From: Brachionus manjavacas
Lineage: Eukaryota > Rotifera > Eurotatoria > Ploima > Brachionidae
Assembly: GCA_019054805.1 (NCBI GenBank)
Contig: JAHQIY010000021.1
Span: 434,001 to 498,000, forward strand
Reading direction: 5' to 3'
Length of the DNA stretch: 64,000 nucleotides
Positions within the stretch are counted from its first letter, which is position 1; each line of letters starts with the position of its first letter. Below are positions 53,461-60,771 of this stretch, one piece after another. The notes beneath the pieces are model-generated. The model was not told the DNA's origin, did no database searches, and was given only the letters and a program-made list of their open reading frames with translations. The translations under genes were made by a program, and so were the position numbers.

Positions 53461-53634
53461 ATGAAAAATTTTATTTTTACACTACTAATATTACTAAGCA
53501 GTGCAAGTATAATTTACGCAGAACACCCTAGTGCTCATCCGTTAAGATTTGCTATTCCGCTAAGCATTTTGGGGCTTATTGTTGTGGCTATAGTTTACAT
53601 ATTAATAAAGCTAAACAAAAAAAAGAATAAATAA
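53461..53634 (+). CDS. 57-residue exported single-span membrane protein
   Basis: A complete small gene: ATG with an AAAGG site 9 bases upstream, 57 codons and TAA, followed by a strong terminator. The peptide has a signal-like N-terminus (MKNFIFTLLILLSSAS, cut after IIYA), a short His/Pro-rich segment (EHPSAHPL), one membrane span (about 30-49) and a Lys-rich end. It forms its own unit just upstream of the pilin operon. No family is recognised. Confidence 0.7.
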   Translation: MKNFIFTLLILLSSASIIYAEHPSAHPLRFAIPLSILGLIVVAIVYILIKLNKKKNK

Positions 53635-53671
53635 AAACAAACATTTTAATACACCAATATACCTAACAACT

Positions 53672-53717
53672 AACCCTGCTATTTATATAACCAAGCCAAT
53701 AATAGCAGGGTTTTTTT
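53672..53717 (+). terminator. strong intrinsic terminator
   Basis: AACCCTGCTATT (53672-53683) pairs perfectly with AATAGCAGGGTT (53701-53712), followed by seven T residues. It ends the small membrane protein transcript. Confidence 0.9.
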
Positions 53718-54007
53718 ATACAAAATATTATGCATTTATACACTAAATGCAACCACTAAGCGAATCGCAAAACTACAAAGCGTTAATAAATAGTTAACAT
53801 TTTACCTATTGTTTTGTTAATAAGGCTTACTACTTAAAAGCCTTGCAAAACAAAGGATTTTTAACCATTAAAAAAATTAAACAAGCATGCTATAAAAACT
53901 TTTAGTTGCATTTTTTTTAAAAAAGTATACTATAAAGATATATATTTTAAAACAACAAAAGAAAAAAATATATAATTTTTATTAATTTTAAATAAGGATA
54001 GTTTACA
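53718..54007 (+). promoter_or_regulatory. long upstream region of the pilin operon
   Basis: About 290 bases with no coding frame. TTGCAT (53906-53911) and a GTATACTATAAAG stretch (53925-53937) could form the promoter, though spacing to TATACT (14) or TATAAA (19) is not ideal. AAGTATACT resembles the -10 regions upstream of two other pilin genes. AAGGATAG serves as ribosome-binding site. Confidence 0.45.
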
Positions 54008-54490
54008 ATGAAAAAAAGTTTAATTTTATTTGCCGCAGGTTTATTAGCAACTGCTGGCGTGGCTAATGCAGCAACCTTTACTGCTAATGCTAGTGCTAAT
54101 TTAATAACCGGTTTAAGCCTTAACGAAGATACTGCTTTAAACTTTGGTAAAATTTCTATTGCTTCTGCAGAAAGTGTTATTACGTTAACTAATGCTGGGG
54201 TATCTGTAACTTCTGGCGATGCTACACACCATGGCGAAAGTGCAATGGGTGCTTTTACATTAGTTGGAGATGGCAACCATGATTTAGGTGCGGTAACTGT
54301 AGCTGCTAGTGGTACACTAACCGATGGTACTAATACATTAAATGCTACTTATGCTTTAGACGGCACTGCCCCTACTGTTTTAGACGGTGCAGGTGAAGCT
54401 ACTTTTAACGTAATTGGTACTTTAACCATACCTGCTGGTGCTACTGCTGGTGCTTACGCTGGTACTTACGAAATAACTTACAGCTATTAA
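54008..54490 (+). CDS. DUF4402-type pilin subunit, likely major
   Basis: The 160-residue protein has a signal peptide (cut near VANA, residue 21). A hydrophobic, alternating N-terminal segment (TFTANASANLITGLSL) suits the donor strand of chaperone-usher subunits. A one-domain Ig-like body (NFGKI, GAFTLVGDG, TLTIPAGATAGAYAGTY) ends in ITYSY. It contains no cysteine. It is first in the operon and is followed by a terminator-like hairpin, so it is probably the most abundant subunit. The Ala/Gly-rich composition also suits a structural subunit. Confidence 0.85.
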   Translation: MKKSLILFAAGLLATAGVANAATFTANASANLITGLSLNEDTALNFGKISIASAESVITLTNAGVSVTSGDATHHGESAMGAFTLVGDGNHDLGAVTVAASGTLTDGTNTLNATYALDGTAPTVLDGAGEATFNVIGTLTIPAGATAGAYAGTYEITYSY

Positions 54491-54526
54491 TATAAGCTAT
54501 AAAGTAAATTTATAAAGTATAAAATT

Positions 54527-54577
54527 AGGTGGTTTGTATAAAATTGTAATAATTTAAACACAAATCACCTTTTTTTA
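54527..54577 (+). terminator. intercistronic terminator-like hairpin, copy 1
   Basis: AGGTGGTTTGT (54527-54537) pairs with ACAAATCACCT (54560-54570; one G-T wobble) and is followed by seven T residues. It lies only about 20 bases before the ribosome-binding site of the next pilin gene and is nearly repeated at 55139-55188. Confidence 0.8.
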
Positions 54578-54597
54578 TAAAATAAGGATAGTTTACA

Positions 54598-55101
54598 ATG
54601 AAACAAAAGATAATTTTATTTACCGCAGGCTTGTTAGCCACTGCAGGTATAATTAATGCAGAAACAACCAACGGTACTGCAGGTGCTAACATAATAGTAG
54701 ATTTAACTATAGAAGAAAGGTATATATTAAGCTTTGGTAGAATTATACCAGGCACACAAGAAAGTGTTGTTCGCTTTTCTCCAATTCATGCTGGCCTAGA
54801 AGTATTATCTGGCGATGCTACAATACCTAGCGATTCTACATTAAATAATGGCTATAACCTAGGTGGTTTTACTTTAACCGGAGAACCAAACCAATCTTTA
54901 AGTACAGTAAGTGTTTCTAGTACTGGTACATTAACCGATGGTACTAATACACTAAATATTGCTTATACTGGGCGTTCTATACCTACAGCGTTAAACCAAT
55001 TTGGTAAAGCAACTTTTGCCGTAGGTGCTTCGTTAACCATACCCGCCAATGCTACTGCTGGTGCTTATACTGGCACTTACGAAGTAAGTTACAGCTATTA
55101 A
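54598..55101 (+). CDS. DUF4402-type pilin subunit
   Basis: The 167-residue protein has a signal peptide ending near IINA and a donor-like segment (TNGTAGANIIVDLTI). Its Ig-like body carries the same landmarks as its neighbours (SFGRIIPG, GGFTLTGEPN, LTIPANATAGAYTGTY) and ends in VSYSY. Signal and 5' region closely match the first and third genes, which indicates recent duplication. No cysteine. It is likely a minor or alternative subunit. Confidence 0.83.
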   Translation: MKQKIILFTAGLLATAGIINAETTNGTAGANIIVDLTIEERYILSFGRIIPGTQESVVRFSPIHAGLEVLSGDATIPSDSTLNNGYNLGGFTLTGEPNQSLSTVSVSSTGTLTDGTNTLNIAYTGRSIPTALNQFGKATFAVGASLTIPANATAGAYTGTYEVSYSY

Positions 55102-55138
55102 TATATGCTATAAGTTTACATTTATAAAGTAAAAAACT

Positions 55139-55188
55139 AGGTGGTTTGTATAAAATGGTAATAATTTAACCACAAATCACCTTTTTTT
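55139..55188 (+). terminator. intercistronic terminator-like hairpin, copy 2
   Basis: The same stem as copy 1 (AGGTGGTTTGT with ACAAATCACCT) and T-run. The flanking sequence up to the ribosome-binding site AAGGATAG and start codon is nearly identical to copy 1, so gene and spacer were duplicated together. Confidence 0.8.
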
Positions 55189-55209
55189 ATAAAATAAGGA
55201 TAGTTTACA

Positions 55210-55695
55210 ATGAAAAAAAATATAATTTTATTTATTACTGGTTTGTTAGTAACTGCCAGTATAACTGGGGCGGCCAACACCAACGGTACATCTGGGGCAA
55301 CCTTATCTGCAGAGTTAACCATAGAAGAAACAACTTCTTTAAGTTTTGGTAAAGTAGAAAAAGGAACAACAGACAGTGTTATTAGCCTAAATGCTGATGG
55401 TAGTGCAACAGTTAGTTCTGGTGATTTTTTGCATCATGGTGGGCATTCTAAAGGTATTTTTAAGTTAATGGGAGATGCTAACCGTACAGTAAGCACTATA
55501 ACTGTAGATACAAATGGAACATTAACAGATGGATCTAATACTTTAAGCGCAACCTATTCTATAGATGGATTGCCCCCAACTACACTAGATAGTACAGGAG
55601 AGTTAGTTTTTAGTGTAATTGGTACTATAAGTGTACCTGCTTCTACGCTTAATAGCAAATATACAGGTACCTATAACATTACTTATAGCTATTAA
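55210..55695 (+). CDS. DUF4402-type pilin subunit
   Basis: The 161-residue protein has a signal peptide (about 1-20), donor-like segment NGTSGATLSAELTI, and body motifs LSFGKVEKGT, GIFKLMGDAN and ISVPASTLNSKYTGTY, ending in ITYSY. A SVISLNADGSATVSSGD stretch matches the fourth paralogue. No cysteine. It is followed after 21 bases by the next pilin gene without a hairpin, so those two share a transcript. Confidence 0.83.
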   Translation: MKKNIILFITGLLVTASITGAANTNGTSGATLSAELTIEETTSLSFGKVEKGTTDSVISLNADGSATVSSGDFLHHGGHSKGIFKLMGDANRTVSTITVDTNGTLTDGSNTLSATYSIDGLPPTTLDSTGELVFSVIGTISVPASTLNSKYTGTYNITYSY

Positions 55696-55716
55696 CAAAA
55701 TAAGGATAATTTAACA

Positions 55717-56223
55717 ATGAAAAATTTTATAACTTTGCTACTATTAAGTACATTATCTAGTATTAGCTTTATTAATGCTAATACTATTACAGGATCTAAC
55801 AAAGAAATTTACCCAGAAATTAAAATGGGTTTGTATAATGTAATATCTGTAACCGAAAATACTGCTTTAAATTTTGGTAAAATACTTACTGGATCTACAG
55901 AAAGCGTGGTATCTTTAGCAGCAGATGGTACTGCTAACGTAACATCTGGCAATGCGGTACACCAAGGCCAGCAAGCTATTGGTGCGTTTACTTTAACCGG
56001 AGACGCCAACCAACCATTTAGTAACTTAAGAGTTGTAGCCACAGGTACTTTAACCAATGGCACTACTACATTAAACACAACGTACTCTATACAAGGCACT
56101 CCACCAACTACATTAGATGCAACGGGAAACGCTACTTTTAATGTTATAGGTACCCTTACTATACCTGCTAACACCCAAGGCGGTAATTATACAGGCACTT
56201 ATGATATTACTTTTTATTACTAA
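55717..56223 (+). CDS. DUF4402-type pilin subunit
   Basis: The 168-residue protein has a signal peptide ending near INANT, a longer pre-domain segment (about 22-44) and body motifs NFGKILTGSTESVVSL, GAFTLTGDAN and LTIPANTQGGNYTGTY, with the end IT-FYY replacing ITYSY. An AAGGATAA site precedes it. Body identity to the first pilin is high. No cysteine. Confidence 0.83.
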   Translation: MKNFITLLLLSTLSSISFINANTITGSNKEIYPEIKMGLYNVISVTENTALNFGKILTGSTESVVSLAADGTANVTSGNAVHQGQQAIGAFTLTGDANQPFSNLRVVATGTLTNGTTTLNTTYSIQGTPPTTLDATGNATFNVIGTLTIPANTQGGNYTGTYDITFYY

Positions 56224-56250
56224 AAATAAAATAAATTAGGATGTTTTAAA

Positions 56251-56739
56251 ATGAAAAATTTTATAATTTTAAAAATTGTTACTGTAATTACATTATTAAA
56301 TATAGCAACAATAAACGCAGAAACAAAAACTGCAAATGCAGATATTGAAGTTTTTAACACGCTTAAAGTAACACAAAGTAGACCAATATTGTTTGGTACT
56401 ATAACTCCGGGTAGTGTTGAAAGCAAGGCTGTAACCAACCCAGACCCAGGAAGCTTTGGTACATCTTTAGAATACGGCGATGCTATAGTTATAAGTCAAG
56501 GCTTTGGAGGGGCTGTTATATTTGAAGGAGACCCTGGTATATTAATTACAGTTTCTTCGCCCAATAGCGCCACCATAACTAATGGAATAGATACATTAAA
56601 CGTAAGTATAGATGGAGACACTAGCGTAACCACAAAAATTGGATATGCTTTTGCTTATTTTAATGCTTCGGTTATAATACCAGCTAATGCATCGTTAGGT
56701 GCTTATTACGGTACTTTTTTGGTAAATTACTCTTACTAA
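56251..56739 (+). CDS. divergent DUF4402-type pilin subunit
   Basis: The 162-residue protein has a signal peptide ending near INAET. Landmarks are weaker but present: LFGTITPGSVES, an interrupted GGAVIFEGDPG strand and VIIPANASLGAYYGTF, ending in VNYSY. No cysteine. It closes the first operon and is followed by a strong terminator. It may be a minor subunit or terminator of the pilus. Confidence 0.75.
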   Translation: MKNFIILKIVTVITLLNIATINAETKTANADIEVFNTLKVTQSRPILFGTITPGSVESKAVTNPDPGSFGTSLEYGDAIVISQGFGGAVIFEGDPGILITVSSPNSATITNGIDTLNVSIDGDTSVTTKIGYAFAYFNASVIIPANASLGAYYGTFLVNYSY

Positions 56740-56759
56740 ATTAAGCAACTAAACCATTA

Positions 56760-56799
56760 AAACAAGGTAAATTATTAAATTAGTTTACCTTGTTTTTTT
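56760..56799 (+). terminator. strong intrinsic terminator of the first pilin operon
   Basis: AAACAAGGTAAA (56760-56771) pairs perfectly with TTTACCTTGTTT (56784-56795), followed by a T-run, about 20 bases after the fifth pilin stop. Confidence 0.88.
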
Positions 56800-56978
56800 A
56801 AACTAAACTAACTAATTAAACCCATAGCGAATCTATTTTTTGTGTTTTTAAACAATATAACAACCAAAAAATTTATAAACCAACTATCTTTGCATTTTAA
56901 ATACATTATTGCAAAACAACATAAATCTACAAAAAACACTTTTTAATAGCTTAACAAAAATTTATTTTAAACTTACAG
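56800..56978. other. AT-rich intergenic region between pilin operons
   Basis: No coding frame is supported here. The stretch joins the terminator of the first pilin operon to the promoter of the second. Confidence 0.5.
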
Positions 56979-57007
56979 TTGATTTTGATTAACAAAGTAT
57001 GTATACT
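56979..57007 (+). promoter_or_regulatory. promoter of the second pilin unit
   Basis: TTGATT (56979-56984) and TATACT (57002-57007) are 17 bases apart. The -10 lies inside AAGTATGTATACT (56995-57007), which recurs exactly at 58951-58963 before the two-domain subunit gene. Confidence 0.65.
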
Positions 57008-57045
57008 TAAAAGTAATATTTAAAAATTAATTTTATTGTTGGCCA

Positions 57046-57528
57046 ATGCAAAAAATTATTATATTGTTATGCTTATTTTTATATAGTTTTAGCTTTATTT
57101 ATAGCACACAACAAACAGAAAACTTAAACTCATCTGCAACAATTATTGCCCCGCTTACTATAACCCAAGAATCAGAACAAAGCTTTGGTAACATTATGGC
57201 TGGGTCTACCGATACCGTATTTAATTTAAACCATAGCAAAACCACTGTAACCGCAGGCAACGGGCAGTATATTAGCGGTATGACAATGGGTAAGTATAAA
57301 GTTACAGGGCAACCTAATACAACTGTTTACCTAAGTGTAGACCCTACTGGCACACTAACCTACAACGGCAACACTTTAAATGTAACCTACGCATGGAATC
57401 AAAACTATAGATTTATAGATGCAGACGGTAGCATAATTATAAGCGAACTAAGCTCTACCCTAACTGTACCCGCTAACTCGCCATCTGGCAACTACACCGG
57501 CAACTTTAATATAACCGTTAATTACTAG
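57046..57528 (+). CDS. DUF4402-type pilin subunit
   Basis: The 160-residue protein has a signal peptide (about 1-21), donor-like segment LNSSATIIAPLTI, and body motifs SFGNIMAGSTDTVFNL, GKYKVTGQPN and LTVPANSPSGNYTGNF, ending in ITVNY. No cysteine. It follows its own promoter rather than the first operon, so it can be expressed separately. Confidence 0.8.
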   Translation: MQKIIILLCLFLYSFSFIYSTQQTENLNSSATIIAPLTITQESEQSFGNIMAGSTDTVFNLNHSKTTVTAGNGQYISGMTMGKYKVTGQPNTTVYLSVDPTGTLTYNGNTLNVTYAWNQNYRFIDADGSIIISELSSTLTVPANSPSGNYTGNFNITVNY

Positions 57529-57624
57529 TTTTTTTACATATAAAAAAATTATAACTTTACTTAATGTTAACTTTAAGGTTAAAATATAGTTAATTTTTAT
57601 ATATTAAAAGTGGTAAAAAAAACA

Positions 57625-58107
57625 ATGAAAATAAAACTATTTAACATAATAGCACTAGTATTTGCTATGCTTTTAAGCACTATTAATGCAGAAAGCGTAA
57701 ACTTAGATGCATCTATAACCATAAAAACCAACCTAACTTTGCAAGAAGAACAACCTTTAAATTTTGGCGTTGTTATAAAGCCCAACCAAGCAATAATGGT
57801 TAAGTTAACCGAAGACAATTTGTTAAAAGATGATTCTGGCGAGATTATGGCAAACGCTAATGCAACCGCAGGGCGTTACAAATTAATTGGCAAGCCCAAC
57901 GCCAATATAACCGTTAATGTAGATACTGTAGGTACACTAGCAGGTGATACAGCCGTATTAAACGCTACTTACAGCATAAGCAACCCACCTAATACGCTAA
58001 GTGCTACTGGCGAAGCAGATATTATAGTTATAGGCTCGGTAAGTATTACTAATAACATAACTACAGGTGTTTATAGCGGTACATTTAAACTTACATATAG
58101 CTACTAG
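57625..58107 (+). CDS. DUF4402-type pilin subunit
   Basis: The start is set at ATG 57625 rather than the in-frame GTG 57610, because only the former gives a clean signal peptide (MKIKLFNIIALVFAML, cut near INAES). The 160-residue protein has NFGVVIKPNQAIMVKL, GRYKLIGKPN and the end VYSGTFKLTYSY. The usual PANA-type loop reads SITNNITTG. No cysteine. Confidence 0.78.
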   Translation: MKIKLFNIIALVFAMLLSTINAESVNLDASITIKTNLTLQEEQPLNFGVVIKPNQAIMVKLTEDNLLKDDSGEIMANANATAGRYKLIGKPNANITVNVDTVGTLAGDTAVLNATYSISNPPNTLSATGEADIIVIGSVSITNNITTGVYSGTFKLTYSY

Positions 58108-58124
58108 TTTAAATAAACTTTTGG

Positions 58125-58153
58125 TTGCATTTTTTGATGTTTATTGTTATAAT
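58125..58153 (+). promoter_or_regulatory. promoter of the eighth pilin paralogue
   Basis: TTGCAT (58125-58130) and TATAAT (58148-58153) are 17 bases apart, 34 bases before the ATG at 58188. The GTTGCATTTTTT around the -35 also occurs before the first pilin gene. Confidence 0.65.
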
Positions 58154-58187
58154 TGCTTATAATTAAAAATTTTAAATAAACAAAATA

Positions 58188-58670
58188 ATGAAAAAAATAC
58201 TAGCTATTTGCTTGCTATTAAGTATTTTTAATGTTTGCATAGCTACAGAAAACCAAAAAACGTATTCTGGATATGCTACTTTAGTAAAACAACTGGGTAT
58301 TAAAGAAATTAAAGCAATTAATTTTAATAATGCAGAGTTTAAGCAATACTCTGTAGTGGATGTATTAGATTTTTTAAATAATTTTACTGTAAAAAATCTA
58401 CAAAACTACCCGCCAAGTAATAGCATACAAATAGGTATTTACACAGTAAAGGGTAATGCCGGCACTAATATTGCGATTTCTTCTTCTACTTATGGATTTA
58501 TAAAAAGCAACAACAACAGCATTACAGTTATTTATGGCCTAGTTAACGATATAAAAAATATAAACTATACAGGCAGTGTAAATATAATAATATTTGCTAG
58601 CTTAAACTTGCAATCTGCCCCTTTAACGGGATACTACAGTGGTACTTACAACATAACTTACAGCTATTAA
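58188..58670 (+). CDS. highly divergent pilin-like subunit
   Basis: The 160-residue protein keeps a signal peptide (cut near CIATE) and the pilin end YYSGTYNITYSY, but the body has diverged: a polar Asn/Lys-rich insertion replaces the usual GSTESVV strand, and NFNNAEF replaces the NFGKI motif. Length and both ends still fit the family. It has its own promoter. It may be a specialised minor subunit. Confidence 0.68.
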   Translation: MKKILAICLLLSIFNVCIATENQKTYSGYATLVKQLGIKEIKAINFNNAEFKQYSVVDVLDFLNNFTVKNLQNYPPSNSIQIGIYTVKGNAGTNIAISSSTYGFIKSNNNSITVIYGLVNDIKNINYTGSVNIIIFASLNLQSAPLTGYYSGTYNITYSY

Positions 58671-59053
58671 TTATACAACTTAACTTAAACATACTTTAAC
58701 AAAAACCACAAAAAACAAAGGTTAAGGACATCTATTTAAAAGCGAAAAAGCGAAAAAATAAAAACAACGTATGTTGTAAAAAAACACACTATGCTTGTTT
58801 AAAATATGTTGTTTTTAAAGCTTAAAAAGAATCTATTTTACTATTAAACTGTGTATAAAATATTTTACTAATAGTTTATAATTATTTTTTTATTTAGCAA
58901 AAACATTGCAAAACCTAGTTGTTAATAAAATATATAAAAAAAAAACTAAAAAGTATGTATACTGTAGGTTGCAAAAGTGTTAATATATAAAATATAAAAA
59001 GAAACATATTTAAAATATATAATTAAATATGTTTGTAGTAAAAAATTTAGTAA
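58671..59053. other. upstream region of the tip-chaperone-usher genes
   Basis: About 380 bases without a supported gene. It contains AAGTATGTATACT (58951-58963), shared with the promoter at 56995, and short A/T tracts. No -35 box at the right distance was seen, so an activator may be needed. Confidence 0.45.
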
Positions 59054-59923
59054 ATGAAAAAAAATATTATAATAAAGTTTTTGTTTTTTCTTGTTTTAAC
59101 CACTTTTGTCTTAGCGAAAGACTATACGTTAAATATAACAGAAGAATTATCTTTTGGCAATGCTGAATGTGGTCTTTCGTGCTTTTTAAGTGATAAAACC
59201 CCTACAGTTACAGCTACGGTGCAAATTGTAAATAATTCTGCTAGCAACACACAGTTGTATATGCAATTACCAACTTCTATAGAATTAACCTCTACAAATA
59301 ACCTTACAAAAGCGGTACTTAACAATATACAAGTGCAAAATATGGTTTTTGCCAACGGTTTATACACCATACCCATAGGCACAACCCAAGTTACCATAAC
59401 TGGCACATTAACTTATAACTCTACATCTAATTATTCTGGCTTGTTTGAAGGCACAATAGTAGCAGAGCTAAACGATGCTTCTACTACAATAGATACCACT
59501 AATATACGTGTTAGCATGCAAATGCAACAAACTAAATTATTTACCGAAACTCAACCTTTAAGTTTTGGCACGGTTATTCCTAGTAAAGAGAGTATTTGTA
59601 GTGTTACCATTAACCCTAATGGTTCTTATACACAAAACGGATGCGAACAAGTAAGTGGTAACATTACCCAAGGCGTTATTACCACTTATACCGATATAGT
59701 GGCTAATACTTTTACACTTACTTTTCCTAGCAGTGTAAACTTAGTTAATACAAACGATAACTCTTATTTAACATTAAATAATTTTACTTATACTCAAATT
59801 GGCAGTGCTGTTAGTAGCCAAAGCATAGAAATTAACGTAGGGGCCACACTTACTATAAATGCAACCAGCAATAATTATTCTGGCGATTATAGTGGTAGTA
59901 TTCCTATTACCATAAATTATTAA
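59054..59923 (+). CDS. two-domain pilus subunit, probable tip adhesin
   Basis: The 289-residue protein has a signal peptide (about 1-21) and two pilin-like domains: the first (about 22-150) starts directly at NITEELSFG, the second (about 155-289) has PLSFGTVIPS and ends SGDYSGSIPITINY. The donor-strand-like segment seen in the one-domain paralogues is missing at the N-terminus. Four cysteines (two in GNAECGLSCF, one each in ESICSV and NGCEQV) occur, while the single-domain pilins have none after the signal. It precedes the chaperone and usher genes. Tip position is inference. Confidence 0.72.
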   Translation: MKKNIIIKFLFFLVLTTFVLAKDYTLNITEELSFGNAECGLSCFLSDKTPTVTATVQIVNNSASNTQLYMQLPTSIELTSTNNLTKAVLNNIQVQNMVFANGLYTIPIGTTQVTITGTLTYNSTSNYSGLFEGTIVAELNDASTTIDTTNIRVSMQMQQTKLFTETQPLSFGTVIPSKESICSVTINPNGSYTQNGCEQVSGNITQGVITTYTDIVANTFTLTFPSSVNLVNTNDNSYLTLNNFTYTQIGSAVSSQSIEINVGATLTINATSNNYSGDYSGSIPITINY

Positions 59924-59943
59924 TTATAAAAAACGAGGAAACA

Positions 59944-60747
59944 ATGAAAAAATATATTATTTTGTTTGTACTACTAAGCTTTAGCATTATTAACGCCCGC
60001 TTAAGTATAGATAAAAGCTTTATTTTGCTAGACAACGCTAAGCGTAACGATACTTTACAAATTTTTAATTCTTCTAACGATACTAAGTACTATAAAATAG
60101 AATTTATTCATCAAAAACAAACAGAAAGTGGCGGTTATAAAAAAATAGCTAAAAAAGATAGCAAAAATAACGCCGACGAAATACTAATAATTTCGCCTAA
60201 ACGCATTATTATTCAACCTAAGTCTTCGCAAACGGTTAGGTTTCAGCGTAAAAACTTAAACAATTTAAATAATGGCGATTATATTTCTTTTGTGCTTATA
60301 CAAGAACTAGAAGACCCCAACAAAACTGCTGTAAACGTTGATTCTAATGTTAAAAAAAGCAAAGAACTTTCTATAAGCATTACCCCACTTTTTGGTGTAA
60401 GCTTTCCTGTAATAATTAGAAAAGGCGAAACTACTTTTAACTTAAATGTACTTAGCCTAAACCCTGCTATTGTAAACAATAAGCCTGCATTAAGCCTATA
60501 TGTAGAACACAAGGGTATTCATAGTTCTAGAGGTAGCTTTAAACTAACCTACAACGGTAAACTAATTGCCATTGCTAGCGATGTTAATATATTTGCTAAT
60601 ACGCCACAGCGTCAGGTATCTTTAGCTATTGCAGATGAAAATGTATACGCAGAAGCAAAGCAAAGCAACAGTTTTATAAAACTAGAGTATATTGACAGCA
60701 TAGATGAAAAATTTAACTTTACTAAAAATATTTCTATAACAAAATAA
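59944..60747 (+). CDS. periplasmic pilus chaperone, PapD-like
   Basis: The 267-residue protein has a signal peptide (about 1-18) and the two-domain Ig layout of pilus chaperones: an N-terminal domain with the edge strand (SSQTVRFQRK after SPKRIIIQP) and a C-terminal domain (about 145-267). The usual FGL/FGS loop is not obvious. It should fold pilins and deliver them to the usher. It lies 20 bases after the tip gene and 24 before the usher gene. Confidence 0.83.
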   Translation: MKKYIILFVLLSFSIINARLSIDKSFILLDNAKRNDTLQIFNSSNDTKYYKIEFIHQKQTESGGYKKIAKKDSKNNADEILIISPKRIIIQPKSSQTVRFQRKNLNNLNNGDYISFVLIQELEDPNKTAVNVDSNVKKSKELSISITPLFGVSFPVIIRKGETTFNLNVLSLNPAIVNNKPALSLYVEHKGIHSSRGSFKLTYNGKLIAIASDVNIFANTPQRQVSLAIADENVYAEAKQSNSFIKLEYIDSIDEKFNFTKNISITK

Positions 60748-60771
60748 CAAATGTGCCTAGGCTAGCTAAAT

